DNA of 64,000 nucleotides. Source: Clarireedia homoeocarpa. Taxonomy: Eukaryota > Ascomycota > Leotiomycetes > Helotiales > Rutstroemiaceae. How positions within the stretch are numbered: position 1 is the first letter of the stretch; each line of letters opens with the position of its first letter. The position numbers were made by a program, and so were the translations under genes. The stretch lies in contig LNKV01000012.1 of assembly GCA_001465935.1 (NCBI GenBank), positions 319,302 through 383,301 of the forward strand, in the 5' to 3' direction. Under the pieces are notes generated by a model, which worked only from the letters and a program-made list of their open reading frames with translations, was not told the origin of the DNA and made no database searches. Shown in pieces: positions 1-10,602 of the stretch.

Positions 1-1395
1 TGCTATTTTGAAGTCGTGTCTCTGAGGAAGTCTCCATGGAATCTTTGCGAGCAAAACCTATGCGATTCAACTGGTCGACAAGCCCAGGTAAGACTTTGTC
101 GGTCCCAAACTCGACCCGAACACCCAATTCCCCAGTTTGGCTGCCAGAGAGATTCTTGAAAAAAGCCTCCTCTCCTCTGACTCCACCAAGGTTTAGTATT
201 CCAATAGGCATACCTCTTTCCTGCGCCCTCCGGGCCAGTCTCCATGCAGAGTACGTCGCAAGAGAAGTACCTAGAACTAACAATCTGCCGGAATTGTCGA
301 TTGCTTGCTCTGCAGCTTCCTTTACTTTGCTATTGATGCTTTCTCCGAACATCACAACAGCGGGCTTCAATATGCCAGCCGTACTGGTAGATTTCCATGC
401 CCCCTCATGGTCAACTTCTACTATTGATTGGGAGCCATCTGCCAATACCGGTGGGTGTTCCAGACAATGTGGACATGCAGGATATCTGAAAGTGTCGTAA
501 GGGGCTCCGGGAATGTCAACGTCACCATCCGGATTTGTTTTCATACCTTTGGCTTTGCGCTCTTCCGGGTTTTCTGTATCTAAAGCTCCTGACTCAAGAA
601 TTTCAGCCAGAAATGCTGCCCATGCCGGATTCAAAATTGCTAAGGATTCTTGGAAGACATCGCGGGGAATGTCTCTGCGGCAGGTGACGCAAGTCAAAGC
701 TCGGAGATATCCATGAAGTTCAACAGTTGACAGGTTGGGATGCGCCGCCGAGTGGAATGAGTCTACATTCTGTGTAACAACTCGCCTTACCAGGTTCATG
801 TCCCCCAAGTCTCTAATAGCATAATGAGCAGAGTTAGGCTTGGCTTTGTGTAGATTCGTCCATCCTAGAAAACTTCTTGCCCAGTATCTTCGTCTTGCTT
901 GATCACTCTGGAGAAATTCGTGATAATATATAGGTCTGTATGATTTGTTCAGCACGTAAGTACCTTTCGAACCGCGACTAGAATGCCAGAATGGTCAGCA
1001 ATGGCCCTTGTAAACCAATATCCCTTTAAGTGCTTCGAAGATTGGAGGAAGGTTATTGAGCAATCAACAAGCATAGCCTGCTTCAATTATATACTCCACG
1101 CGGCGCAGAGAATTTCCACATTCGTAGTACCTGCGGATGAAACGTAATTGGGGTATGAATGGAACGGCTGTACTCACTAATCTGCCAGTCCCGATGCAAC
1201 TGAAATGCCGGCCCCGGACAGAACTACCGTGGACTGTGGATCAGCCACTTCATCCGGAAGGTTAGATGAGGGCGGGGCAGTGAGGAACTTCGAAAAAGCA
1301 GCGATAGCTCCTGGCAGGGTATTTGCACTTCTTGGAAGAATTTGGGGAGGCGGCAAAGGACCCGTATAGGGTATTCTCATAAGAGGTTTTCGCAT
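1..1395 (-). CDS. SIRT4-like (class II) sirtuin, C-terminal end cut by window edge
   Basis: NAD+-dependent protein deacylase/ADP-ribosyltransferase family; animal SIRT4 acts in the mitochondrial matrix. Two exons are readable (1395-1178 and 977-1), joined across a 200-nt intron with a GTGAGT donor and TAG acceptor. The NAD-binding signature GAGISVASGLADYRG is split by this intron between D and YRG. Downstream come TQNVDSFH, the catalytic His in VELHGYL, two Cys pairs (CVTC, CPHC) expected to hold zinc, LKPAVVMFGES and GTSLATYS. I start at the first in-frame ATG (MRKPLM); the next Met, five residues on (MRIPYTG), is equally possible. About 398 residues lie in the window, more than human SIRT4 (314), and no stop is reached. 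Basis: motifs seen directly; class assignment from family knowledge; mitochondrial location inferred. Confidence 0.9.
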
Positions 1396-2202
1396 TAAGA
1401 AGGCATGGATCCAGCAGGACGACACGCGTTCAAAGGGGTGGGTGATTGTGGAAAAGACCGTTCATATAGCCTTCTTGGCTTGGCATGATGCTGTATGAAT
1501 CTATGATGCTCTAAGAGAGGCAAATAAAAATGGCTTAGTAACCCTTCGGAGCTACCTACCCAGCTAGAGTCTACCGAAAAGTGCCCGGCGAGCAACAAGA
1601 ATGAGCTCCATTTAGCACGTAAAAACGAGGTCTTGCTTAGCAGAAGTTACATAGTTGGAAGTGTTAACACTTGACAGTTCCACAGCGTCGCAATCGACTC
1701 AATGCGACAATTCCGAGTTCTGCCATTACCATCCGTAGAAACGCGACAACGTACCCATAATGCCAAGAGAAAGTGTGGGCTGATATCGTAAGTCTTTCCC
1801 CTGGTCCTGTACAAAGTAGCTCGATTTCATCCCAACTGGCCCGGCTCATGGCAAAAAGTGAGTGCGTTAGAAATGGCTTGATAATGGCTTGATAATGATT
1901 TGTCCGAGTGCTACAATCGTCGTCATCCGGCTTGCGACTTCATCTACTCTGTGCATCGTTCGAAACAATCTTTTGAGGATTTTGGAATTTTATATATCCA
2001 CTTTAGGCTTATGATCAATTTGCCGTCTACACCACCCCTACCTTCGTACACCAGCTCCCTTACACTCCTTGCTTGGCTGGAATTAGAAGGTATACGAGAA
2101 AAGAATTCCTTGTCCGGTAGAATACTTTCATTGCTGTGCAGTGTGGTGTCAGTGTGCGAGCACAATTAGGCGTTCCGTTCCAAGCCCTCCAACTTAGTAT
2201 TG
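1396..2202. other. Intergenic, divergent promoters
   Basis: Lies between the heads of the sirtuin and CDF genes. Only short chance reading frames; I see no RNA gene or repeat. Confidence 0.7.
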
Positions 2203-3666
2203 ATGTCTATGCCTCTTCGTTGTCTTTCCAATGGGGGCTCGTTAAGGCCTGTCGCCTCGCTCGGCCTGAAGTCAAATATAAGGACACCTCAATCGCAACC
2301 TACACGAATATTGCAGACTGCCGCCTTCGACTCCACCATCCTCACTTTTTGTACAAAAGCTCCCATTCCTCTGCAAACTTTTTCGCGATTCCAGTCATTC
2401 TCTAAAAACCTCAATCCTCGTTATCGACCAATGGCGGCGCTCACAACGACCCAGACACGCTCGCACGCGGGCCACTCTCATCATCACCATCATGATAATA
2501 CATACCTTACCTCAAAGAACAAGAACGATGCTGGCGTGCGGATTACTCGGATAGGGTTGTACTCGAACCTCGGCATGGCACTTGCGAAAGGGTTTGGGGG
2601 CTACTTCTTCAACTCCCAGAGCATGTTAGCGGATGCCTGGCATAGCGTTACAGATCTGGCCAGCGACATTCTGACACTGGCAACGGTCTCGTGGAGCTTG
2701 AGGCCTCCTACCGAATTGTTCCCAACTGGCTTTGGTAAGGTGGAGAGCTTAGGCTCTTTAGGCGTCAGTGGCATGCTCCTTTTTGGAGGGATGTTCATGT
2801 GCTTAAACAGCTGCGAGATATTGTACGCACATTTCTTCTTGGACGCCCATGCAGCCGCAGAGATGGCCGCGCATGCACACGGTCACAGCCACAGCCATAG
2901 CCATGCCGCAGCTGGACCAAGTCTACACGCCGCTTGGCTAGCTGCAGGTACAATCATTGTTAAGGAATGGCTGTACCAAGCAAGTAAGATATGCCCTGGC
3001 TCATTAAACTATCAAGTACTGATTTAAATTTCTGCAGCAATGAAAGTAGCCAAAGAAAGGAAGAGTTCGGTCCTTGCGAGTAATGCGGTACATCATAGAG
3101 TGGATTCTTTAACAGGCATTGTCACCCTCTTCGCTATTCTCGGAGCGAATTTACTACACGAGGCGGCCTGGTTAGATCCTGTCGGTGGCTTTTTGATCTC
3201 ACTACTTGTCATCAAAGCGGGCTGGGGTAACACTGTGTCTGCATTGTATGAGCTCGCCGACAAGGGTATTGATGCCGAGGTTAAAGGCTCAGTCAAAAAG
3301 GCTGTCAACAAAAGTCTGCTCAGCTTGAGCGAGGGATCACAGGTGGAGCTGCAAGAAGTCGAGGGTGTCAAGTCTGGTCCGAACTACTTGGTAGACCTCC
3401 AGCTTGCCGTGCCAAAGGCGTGGACGGTTGAGGACGTTAGGGAAGTTGAACAGAGTGTAAGAGAGATGGTTGGATCGAAAGTACGTGGTGTTCGTCGCGT
3501 CAAGGTACGATTCGTGCCAAAGGATGAAACCCACCCATCCCTATTCGAGGAGTTCATTAGTGGGGATGTGAGTCCACGGGAAAGTCCAGAACCAGAAGAA
3601 CATGATCACGACCATCATGATCACGATGCTCATGCACATAACGATAATGACAAGAAAAAACTATAG
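2203..3666 (+). CDS. Cation diffusion facilitator, Mmt1/Mmt2-like mitochondrial metal transporter
   Basis: CDF-family membrane transporter; yeast Mmt1/2 move iron across the mitochondrial membrane. Exons 2203-2983 and 3038-3666 (54-nt intron) give 469 residues. The first ~75 residues are Ser/Arg/Thr-rich with few acids, as in a mitochondrial presequence. The two metal-site helices are visible: SMLADAWHSVTD and, just after the splice, NAVHHRVDSLTG. Membrane segments include GMLLFGGMFMCL and GIVTLFAILGANLL. Three histidine-rich stretches stand out: HAGHSHHHHH before the first membrane span, HAHGHSHSHSH in the cytosolic/matrix loop, and EEHDHDHHDHDAHAH at the C-terminus. Start chosen as the first ATG giving a presequence; an ATG at MAALTTTQ is an alternative. 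The substrate (Fe, Zn or Mn) cannot be told from sequence. Confidence 0.9.
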
Positions 3667-4103
3667 GTCGTTTGTCCATACTGCATTGGAGGAGTTCTGT
3701 GGTTTTAAAACTGGCGTTATGGTGTCGACAAGACTAGGAAGTCTTTGGATAGCAGAAGTATCGGCGTTGGGGAGAATTTACTACATGAATGTGTCCGTAT
3801 ACAGTGTAATAGAATTTATGGAACCGTTTGCTTGAATTTGTGATTGATGCTTTTGATTGGCGCGCATGTTCCTCCGCCAAATACTTGAGTAGCCGCAAAT
3901 AAGGAGGGGCATTTAGCCTAAAAGTGGGTACTACAACGACATCAACTTTTACTAAATATCACTCTCCCCATTTAACCCCACGATTGCTATACGGAATTGC
4001 TTTTGATTATGTTCAGATCCTTCTTGACTGTTACTATCGTTGGATTTGACAAGCCATCTATTCGCAGTGATTCATAAAAGTCCAGAAACGCCCAACTGTG
4101 AAG
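3667..4103. other. Intergenic, xylulokinase promoter
   Basis: 3' end of the CDF gene and upstream region of xylulokinase. Holds one XlnR-type site (listed separately); nothing else recognised. Confidence 0.6.
3912..3918 (-). promoter_or_regulatory. Possible XlnR/Xyr1 site (GGCTAAA)
   Basis: The minus strand reads GGCTAAA, the classical binding site of the xylan/xylose regulator XlnR, 186 bp before the xylulokinase start codon. One 7-mer is weak evidence; only its position is suggestive. Confidence 0.35.
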
Positions 4104-5977
4104 ATGTCTACGCCGAATGAACCTTTATACTTAGGTTTCGACCTCTCCACTCAGCAGCTAAAAGGTATGACCACGTGAACACAATATACTCTTGGCTTTG
4201 CGCTGATTAAAACTTTCAGCAATTGTTGTCAATTCATCTCTAAAGGTTGTTCACGAGGCTAAGGTCGACTTTGATGCTGACCTCTCCAAATATGGCATCA
4301 AGAAAGGAGTGCATGTTAATGAGAAAGAACGAGAAGTCTACGCGCCAGTGACTATGTGGCTAGAAGCTGTTGATTTAGTTCTTCAACGACTCAAGGAGAA
4401 AAATTGCCAGTTCCATCAGATCAAAGGCCTTTCGGGATCTGGGCAACAGCACGGCAGTGTGTATTGGACCAAGGAGGGGGAGCAGCTGTTGGGAGAACTG
4501 GACCCAAAGACAGGATTGGTGGATCAGTTGAAGGAGCAAGGATTTGCACATCCTTATAGTCCAAATTGGCAAGATGCAAGCACACAGGCCGAATGCGACG
4601 CTTTTGATGCAGAGCTAGGAAGTGAGGAGAAGCTGGCTGAGGTTACGGGAAGTAAAGCTCACCATGTAAGCCCTTCATCTACCTTCATACTTGGCGCATC
4701 ATCCTTAAAGGACACATGCATGACTAACAATACGGCAGCGCTTCACTGGCCCTCAGATCATGCGGTTCCATAAGAAGTACCCTGAAGTGTATCGTCGCAC
4801 TTCTCGCATAACTCTCGTCTCTTCTTTCCTCGCCTCGCTCTTTTTAGGTAAAATCGCACCATTCGACATAAGCGATGTATGCGGGATGGATCTGTGGGAC
4901 ATCAAAGGAGGGTGTTGGAGCGAGAAGTTACTTACCCTTGCAGCTGGTTCTGACGGTCTCGCCTCGCTCAAGTCAAAACTCGGTGAGGTGCGCGAAGATG
5001 GAGGCGGCAGCATGGGTCCTATTTCATCTTACTTCAGAGCCCGTTATGACTTCCCATCCGATTGCGCTATCGTAGCTTTCACTGGTGATAATCCCGCGAC
5101 TATTCTCGCTCTTCCTCTTAGACCTATGGACGCAATTGTCTCTCTTGGCACATCTACTACCTTCCTCATGTCTACTCCTAATTACGTTCCCGATCCAGCT
5201 TATCATTTCTTCAATCATCCTACTACCCCCGGTCTCTACATGTTTATGCTCTGTTACAAGAATGGCGGTTTAGCTCGCGAGAAAATTCGAGACATACTTC
5301 CAAAATCTCCCACCTCAGATCCGTGGGAGAGCTTCAACAAAGCAGCTTTGGAGACACCACCTCTTGATCAAAAATCCCCAGAGGATCCCGCAAAACTCGG
5401 TCTTTATTTCCCTCTGCCCGAGATCGTTCCGAATGTGCGAGCCGGTACCTTCCAATATACTTACGATTCCTCTTCGCTCAAACCAGCTTCTGAGCCATTC
5501 TCTCCGGAAACAGATGCCCGCCTCATCGTCGAGTCTCAGGTCCTTTCGCTCCGATTACGCTCTCAAAAACTAGTTCAGACTCCATCACCTGAACATCCTG
5601 CTCAACCACGTCGCATCTATCTAGTTGGCGGTGGTTCTCTGAACCCGGCTATCGCGCGTATAGTAGGCGATGTGCTTGGTGGTTCAGAAGGTGTGTGGAA
5701 GTTGGATGTAGGCGGGAATGCATGTGCTTTGGGTGGTGCTTATAAAGCCGTTTGGGGTGTGGAGCGAGGGGGCGACAGCAGTGGGGATGGCAGTAAGAAA
5801 TGGAAGGGTAAGAGTTTTGAGGAGTTGATTGGGGAAAGATGGAAGGAAGAGGGTGCGATTGAGAAGATTGATGAGGGTTACAGGCCTGAGGTCTGGAAAA
5901 AGTACGGAGCCATCTTAGGAGCTTTTGAGGAGATGGAAAATAAGGTGTTGGAGGGAGAAGAAAGGAACAAGAAGTAG
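4104..5977 (+). CDS. XKS1: D-xylulose kinase (xylulokinase)
   Basis: Phosphorylates D-xylulose with ATP to xylulose 5-phosphate, the step feeding pentose catabolism into the pentose phosphate pathway; cytosolic FGGY-family kinase. Three exons (4104-4164, 4220-4665, 4739-5977) splice in phase to 581 residues, typical for fungal enzymes. Visible motifs in order: LYLGFDLSTQQLK at the N-terminus (phosphate-binding), GLSGSGQQHGSVYW (substrate region), NWQDASTQAECDAF, AFTGDNPATI, VSLGTSTTFLMST and the C-terminal FGGY-type IYLVGGGSLNPAIARIVG. The first intron falls immediately after the LSTQQLK motif. No frameshift or missing active-site segment seen. A possible XlnR box lies upstream, consistent with xylose control. 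Confidence 0.95.
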
Positions 5978-6366
5978 TAGGCGTGGGTGAGCGTTTTGGA
6001 TGATGTATGGCACAGAATGAAAGTTGGTTGACATCTTGCATTAATTTGCCATTATTTAGAGATACATAATGCTCGCGCTGCGCCATTAGACATTTCCTAT
6101 TCAGAGATCTTCAATAGAATCACCATAAGACCAACCATAGAGACCATGGACTCCCCTCCCCATACATCGGTACAGTACACCAGTGGGCGTACTTACCATC
6201 CGACCAACTTCGTATTTCCAATTCCGGACTTATGTACACTTGACAGAATAGAGATCTCAAAAGTAAATATTTTGGTTGAATATCGAGTTGATCGTACAGT
6301 TAGTTCACGCACAGGTGGTGCGACAAAATTAATTCCACAAAGCAGCAAGCAATCATCCACTTACCA
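5978..6366. other. Intergenic between convergent genes
   Basis: Shared 3' region of xylulokinase and the AhpC/TSA-like gene. No recognisable feature. Confidence 0.6.
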
Positions 6367-7009
6367 TTACTTCCCTTCCAGCACGCCAACCGCCTCCTTG
6401 AAATCCGGCACATCATCTGCAGCCTTCGCTATTCCACCCCACCTCACCACCCCTTCGCTATCGACCGCCCAGCTTCCCGCCGTCTGCCATCTCGTCCCGC
6501 TTTCCGTTGGTCGATTCCATATCCCTTCGCCCTTCCCCAAACTGTACGCACTCCACATGCTCCACGGATTCAACACATGCCATGCAGAACTAGTCCCTAG
6601 CCCCCATTGTGCATAGAGTTCGCGCGACTCGTCAACTATTACTTCGACAGACCAGGAGCCTCCTAACGATATAACCCAATTGTCGGTGGAGGATTGAGAG
6701 GAGTGTGATATGGCGATGAAATCTATGTTTGAGTGGGTATTTGCGAGGGCGCGAAGGGTGAGGAAAGATTTTTCTGCGAACTGGAGAATTTGGAGGAAGT
6801 GTTAGCAGATACTTTTCTGAAGATATCGCTAGGGAAATACGAACAGGACAGCCGCAATGGCGTAGAAAGGTGATTATGGTTGGTCTTCCATTCGGTTGGG
6901 GAAATGTGAGTTTCTCCGATGATGGTGCTTTTGAACCGATTGCTGGAGCAGGCTGGACCTCTACTGCCGTGGGAGTCAACCAAGAATTGAATTCTTGTTG
7001 TAACGTCAT
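6367..7009 (-). CDS. AhpC/TSA-like thioredoxin-fold protein
   Basis: Peroxiredoxin-like, thioredoxin-fold protein of the fungal AhpC/TSA antioxidant group, 192 residues from two exons (7009-6845, 6780-6367; 64-nt intron). After IGSKAP, the thioredoxin-like beta strand RPTIITFLRHCGCP runs into the active-site helix FAEKSFLTLRALA; the splice site sits exactly behind the Cys-x-Cys-Pro. The C-terminal half shows SWSVEVIVDESRELYAQWGL and GSWAVDSEGVVRWGG, usual for this family. The donor (GTTCGT) is non-ideal but is the only choice that restores the active-site helix. The true substrate is unknown; a peroxide or thiol redox role is inference from fold. Confidence 0.8.
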
Positions 7010-7401
7010 TGATCTGTTGAGGCCTGATTCTTACTTGTAAATTCTGATGATGGAGGGGAAGCTTCGAAATGCGGGGAAGAAGCATCGTTCCGTTATCTTA
7101 TCTCATTTTTCTGAAACATGATACCTTAGTAAGTTTAGCATGTAATCGTGACGGTACTAGTTCTATTTCATATCTGCGCGAGGTCAAATACACTTGAAGA
7201 TTTATATCCTGTTCTAGTTCTGATAATTTCAACCCAGACGTATCTTCTCTCACTGCTTACATGTTGCGAACACTGATGCCACGCCGCCGTTCATATTCTA
7301 ATAGTGCTTAAGCAGCTTCAATAGCTGTGTATAGTACGCAAAATTTATCATTGGACCGGATTTGAAAATTCACACAAGAGGTTGCCAGTGGATAAAGAAA
7401 T
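7010..7401. other. Intergenic, divergent promoters
   Basis: Between the AhpC/TSA-like gene and DML1, which point away from each other. No repeat or RNA gene seen. Confidence 0.6.
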
Positions 7402-9207
7402 ATGCATGAAATCCTCACCCTCCAGTTGGGGCAAAAAAGCAATTACCTTGCCACTCATTTCTGGAACACTCAAGTAGGTTTCCAGGAAGGACGGCTGGCC
7501 GGAAGATTCTGAACGGGGAATAGGAATCTTACTTCACATACTCAGCAGACCAAGAATCCTTGGTCGATCATGATATTCACTTTCGCCCCGGCATTGGTGC
7601 TGATGGTACCGAGACCTTCACTCCAAGGACTTTGATTTATGACCTCAAAGGAGGGTTTGGGTCTTTAAGAAAGATCAACGCTTTATATGAAATCGATGAG
7701 CCGGTGACCACGGACGGATTATGGTACGTGAATAAATAACAATTAGGGACGCAACTAAACTTCTGTGATGATATAGGAATGGCCCAGCAGTAGTTCAAAG
7801 ACAGGAATCTATTCAACAGATCCCGTATCAGAGAAGTCTAGAGGAAGGACTCAAACCTCCTCCGCTCACTTCTGAGTCAGTGAGATATTGGTCGGATTTC
7901 AATCGCATTTATTTCCATCCAAGATCAATAGTTCAGCTCAACGAGTACGAACTGAATTCCTCTCTCATGCCATTTGAGAACTGGAGCGCTGGAGAGGAGC
8001 TATTCAGCTCGTTAGATAAAGAACATGATCTTCTGGATCGTGATCTGCGGCCCTTTGCAGAAGAGGCTGACCAAATGCAAGGTATCCAGATTATGTCTGG
8101 AATCGACGATGCTTGGGGTGGATTTGCTGCAAGATATACGGATCGTATTCGAGATGAGTATGGTAAGACTACGATATGGTTCTGGGGACTGGAGGATAAT
8201 ATCAAAGGCATTCCTCGGGTGAGTACCTCTCTGGTTGTATGAGTGAAGCGCAGCTAACAGAAGAGTAAGGAAAAACGATTCTCGAAAGTTTCCAATACGG
8301 CAAAATCGGTATCAGAGATCATCCCGCAGGCATCTCTATTTATTCCAACGACCTTACCATCATTGCCTCTACCTCATTATATACACTTAGATCTTAATTC
8401 GCAGTGGCAAATTGCTGGCTTGTACTCAGCTGCTCTTGAAAGCATGACACTACCGTCAAGATTAAAGCCTCGAAATGGTATACGTCAGACATTAGATCAG
8501 ATAGCGGCCACATTGAATGTGAACGGCAACCAGAATATTGCTAAATTACGCATGACTGTGAAGCAGAATCCCCATGGTCCAATTAATGGCAACGATCAGT
8601 CGAGAGCAAATGGCAACTCTCAAGACACAGATCCAAGAGTTTCATCAACATTAACGACGATTCGTGATATGGGAAGTGGCGAGGAGAATAATGATGTAGC
8701 CAGATTTGACATGGAATTCTTCCCCGCAGAAGTAATGGAACAGACTCGTGGTCGTCGATCGTCAAGTAAAGTCCATGTCTTTGGCCAAGCCGAGAACTAC
8801 CGGGGTGACGGGGATAACATAGAGGAAGCTGACAGAAATGATAAGGGTCAAGAGCGAGCTCGAAGAATCGCGGCAAGCCTTCCATTGCTATCCAGGTTCG
8901 TACTTTTGTCATCATGCTCTTCTTACTATATCTCACATGACGCTCCAGAACATATACACCCTTACCATTTCCTCTTCTGGATAGCTTTCCACGGATATTT
9001 ACCCAAGATGAACATTCAGCACCTCTTTCTATTATGACATCTCTTTCAACAGACACAACAGTTGCCTCAAGAGTCAAAAGCCTCCAGCAAATCGTAAATC
9101 GAGCTATTGGCATGGATGAACGAGAGGCGCTTAGTAACTCCCTGGGCGAAATAGCGGAAGCATATCAAGAAGGTTGGGAGAGCGATTCGGACGAGGATGA
9201 TGACTAG
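7402..9207 (+). CDS. DML1: Dml1/Misato-family tubulin-like protein
   Basis: Homologue of yeast Dml1 and animal Misato, tubulin/FtsZ-like proteins tied to mitochondrial inheritance and morphology. Five exons (7402-7473, 7524-7723, 7777-8218, 8261-8895, 8949-9207) join in phase to 535 residues. The start is fixed by the highly conserved N-terminus MHEILTLQLGQKSNYLATHF followed by WNTQESYFTYS across the first splice. Other family segments: GGFGSLRKINALYE, RYWSDFNRIYFHPRS, GIQIMSGIDDAWGGFAARY and the C-terminal RAIGMDEREALSNSLGEI before an acidic tail (ESDSDEDDD). The third intron is very short (42 nt); an acceptor 3 nt downstream is equally in frame. Confidence in family is high; cellular role is taken from homologues. 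Confidence 0.92.
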
Positions 9208-10602
9208 TAACAGTGCCCCGTTGGCGACGTCAGCACCCGCCGATGTTTCTGGAAGACTATGATGCAGAAGCTAGTATTTCAGGAAACGCCAAAGTTTGGC
9301 CTGTCAGACAGAGTTGGTGGCGCAGTGGTTTTATATACTAGCACATAAGCGCATAGGAACAGCAAAGCAACAAGGAGCACAAGCGATCGAGGCTATCAAT
9401 GGAAACTGACAGTAGGACTGTGCTGTGCATTTGTTATGATGCTTCTAAATCATGGTCTCTCCTCATTTACTTCAGCCGATAAACATTTCATATGCAGCTT
9501 TCGCGCAGCCGGGCGTTGCTTCATTTGCGTCATATGAAGCTCAAAACTTCTGTCTCCTAATTTGAATGCCAAGCCCGCCTCTGTTGTACATCGTCCAAAC
9601 TTTCAGCCCCTCCGAAAACAGACGCAAAATAATCCTTGTTTTCCCCGCTTTCGCCAGAGTAGATTCCGACACCCCCTGACCCCAAGTGCCTTGCATGTTC
9701 GCAAGTCATGGGGCAACAACAACGCTTCCAAAACAATACCTGCTTTACAAGGAAAGCTGCTGGTATATCATGACTTTGAAGCTTTATGTTTCAGTTACAG
9801 TTCTATCTTAGGCTTCCCAGCTTCTATTTTGTGAGGTCCGTTGGTACGAGACTGCCCCTCCGATTACCAACAATTGGTAGCGGTCGCAGCAACGGACAAT
9901 ATCAACAAAATTTTCTTCCACTAGGTCTCGCTTTCTCCGGCATATGATTCATGTGGTGACACCAGGGAAGGCAAGTAATGTTCAATCAGATCATGCAAAA
10001 CCTCGTGTTGCTCTCAAGAACATGCGTTACAATATTGCTCGCACAGCATCAGGAAACAAGGAACCCATGCTGATTTCAACCTCTATTCGCGATTTTGTCC
10101 CGCCATGCGTCAATTTGACAACTCCTTTATATTCAATCTTCCTGTAATGAGAATTTCATACATAAACCGCAGGTCTTATTCAGGATATGGTCCACTCGGT
10201 GTCGGTCTGACTTTCCACAGCTATGTAATAGAATCGCTATCCAGTTACGGCAGTTCTTTTAGTGTCCTAGTAGACCAAAAAAAGTGTTGCCCCATTTGTA
10301 TCGCAAGCATGTGGTCTAAGTCTGCCCGATGAGCTGTATTAAGAATGATTTCAAGTCTAGGTAGATTTGACTTTGCCATCCATCGGGAACATTACCTCTG
10401 TTCCGCCGTTGTTTGTGTATTACTTATTCTTGGCTGCCCAGCCTTCCTACCCTGAGAGTATAACTCCAGCCTCTCCAGGCTAAGTAGCTTTTTTCACACC
10501 TTCATATAATACTCTCGTTATTCCTCTTGCACAAGGTATATACCATCACTCTTTGTACATGCTTGACCTGATCGCATACTATCATATCAATATCCAGTCA
10601 TT
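9208..10602. other. Intergenic
   Basis: Downstream of DML1 and upstream of the surface-protein gene. Only short frames without protein-like character. Confidence 0.6.
10537..10542 (+). promoter_or_regulatory. Possible TATA box
   Basis: TATATA in a C/T-rich context 66 bp before the start codon of the surface-protein gene; position fits a core promoter, otherwise unproven. Confidence 0.3.
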
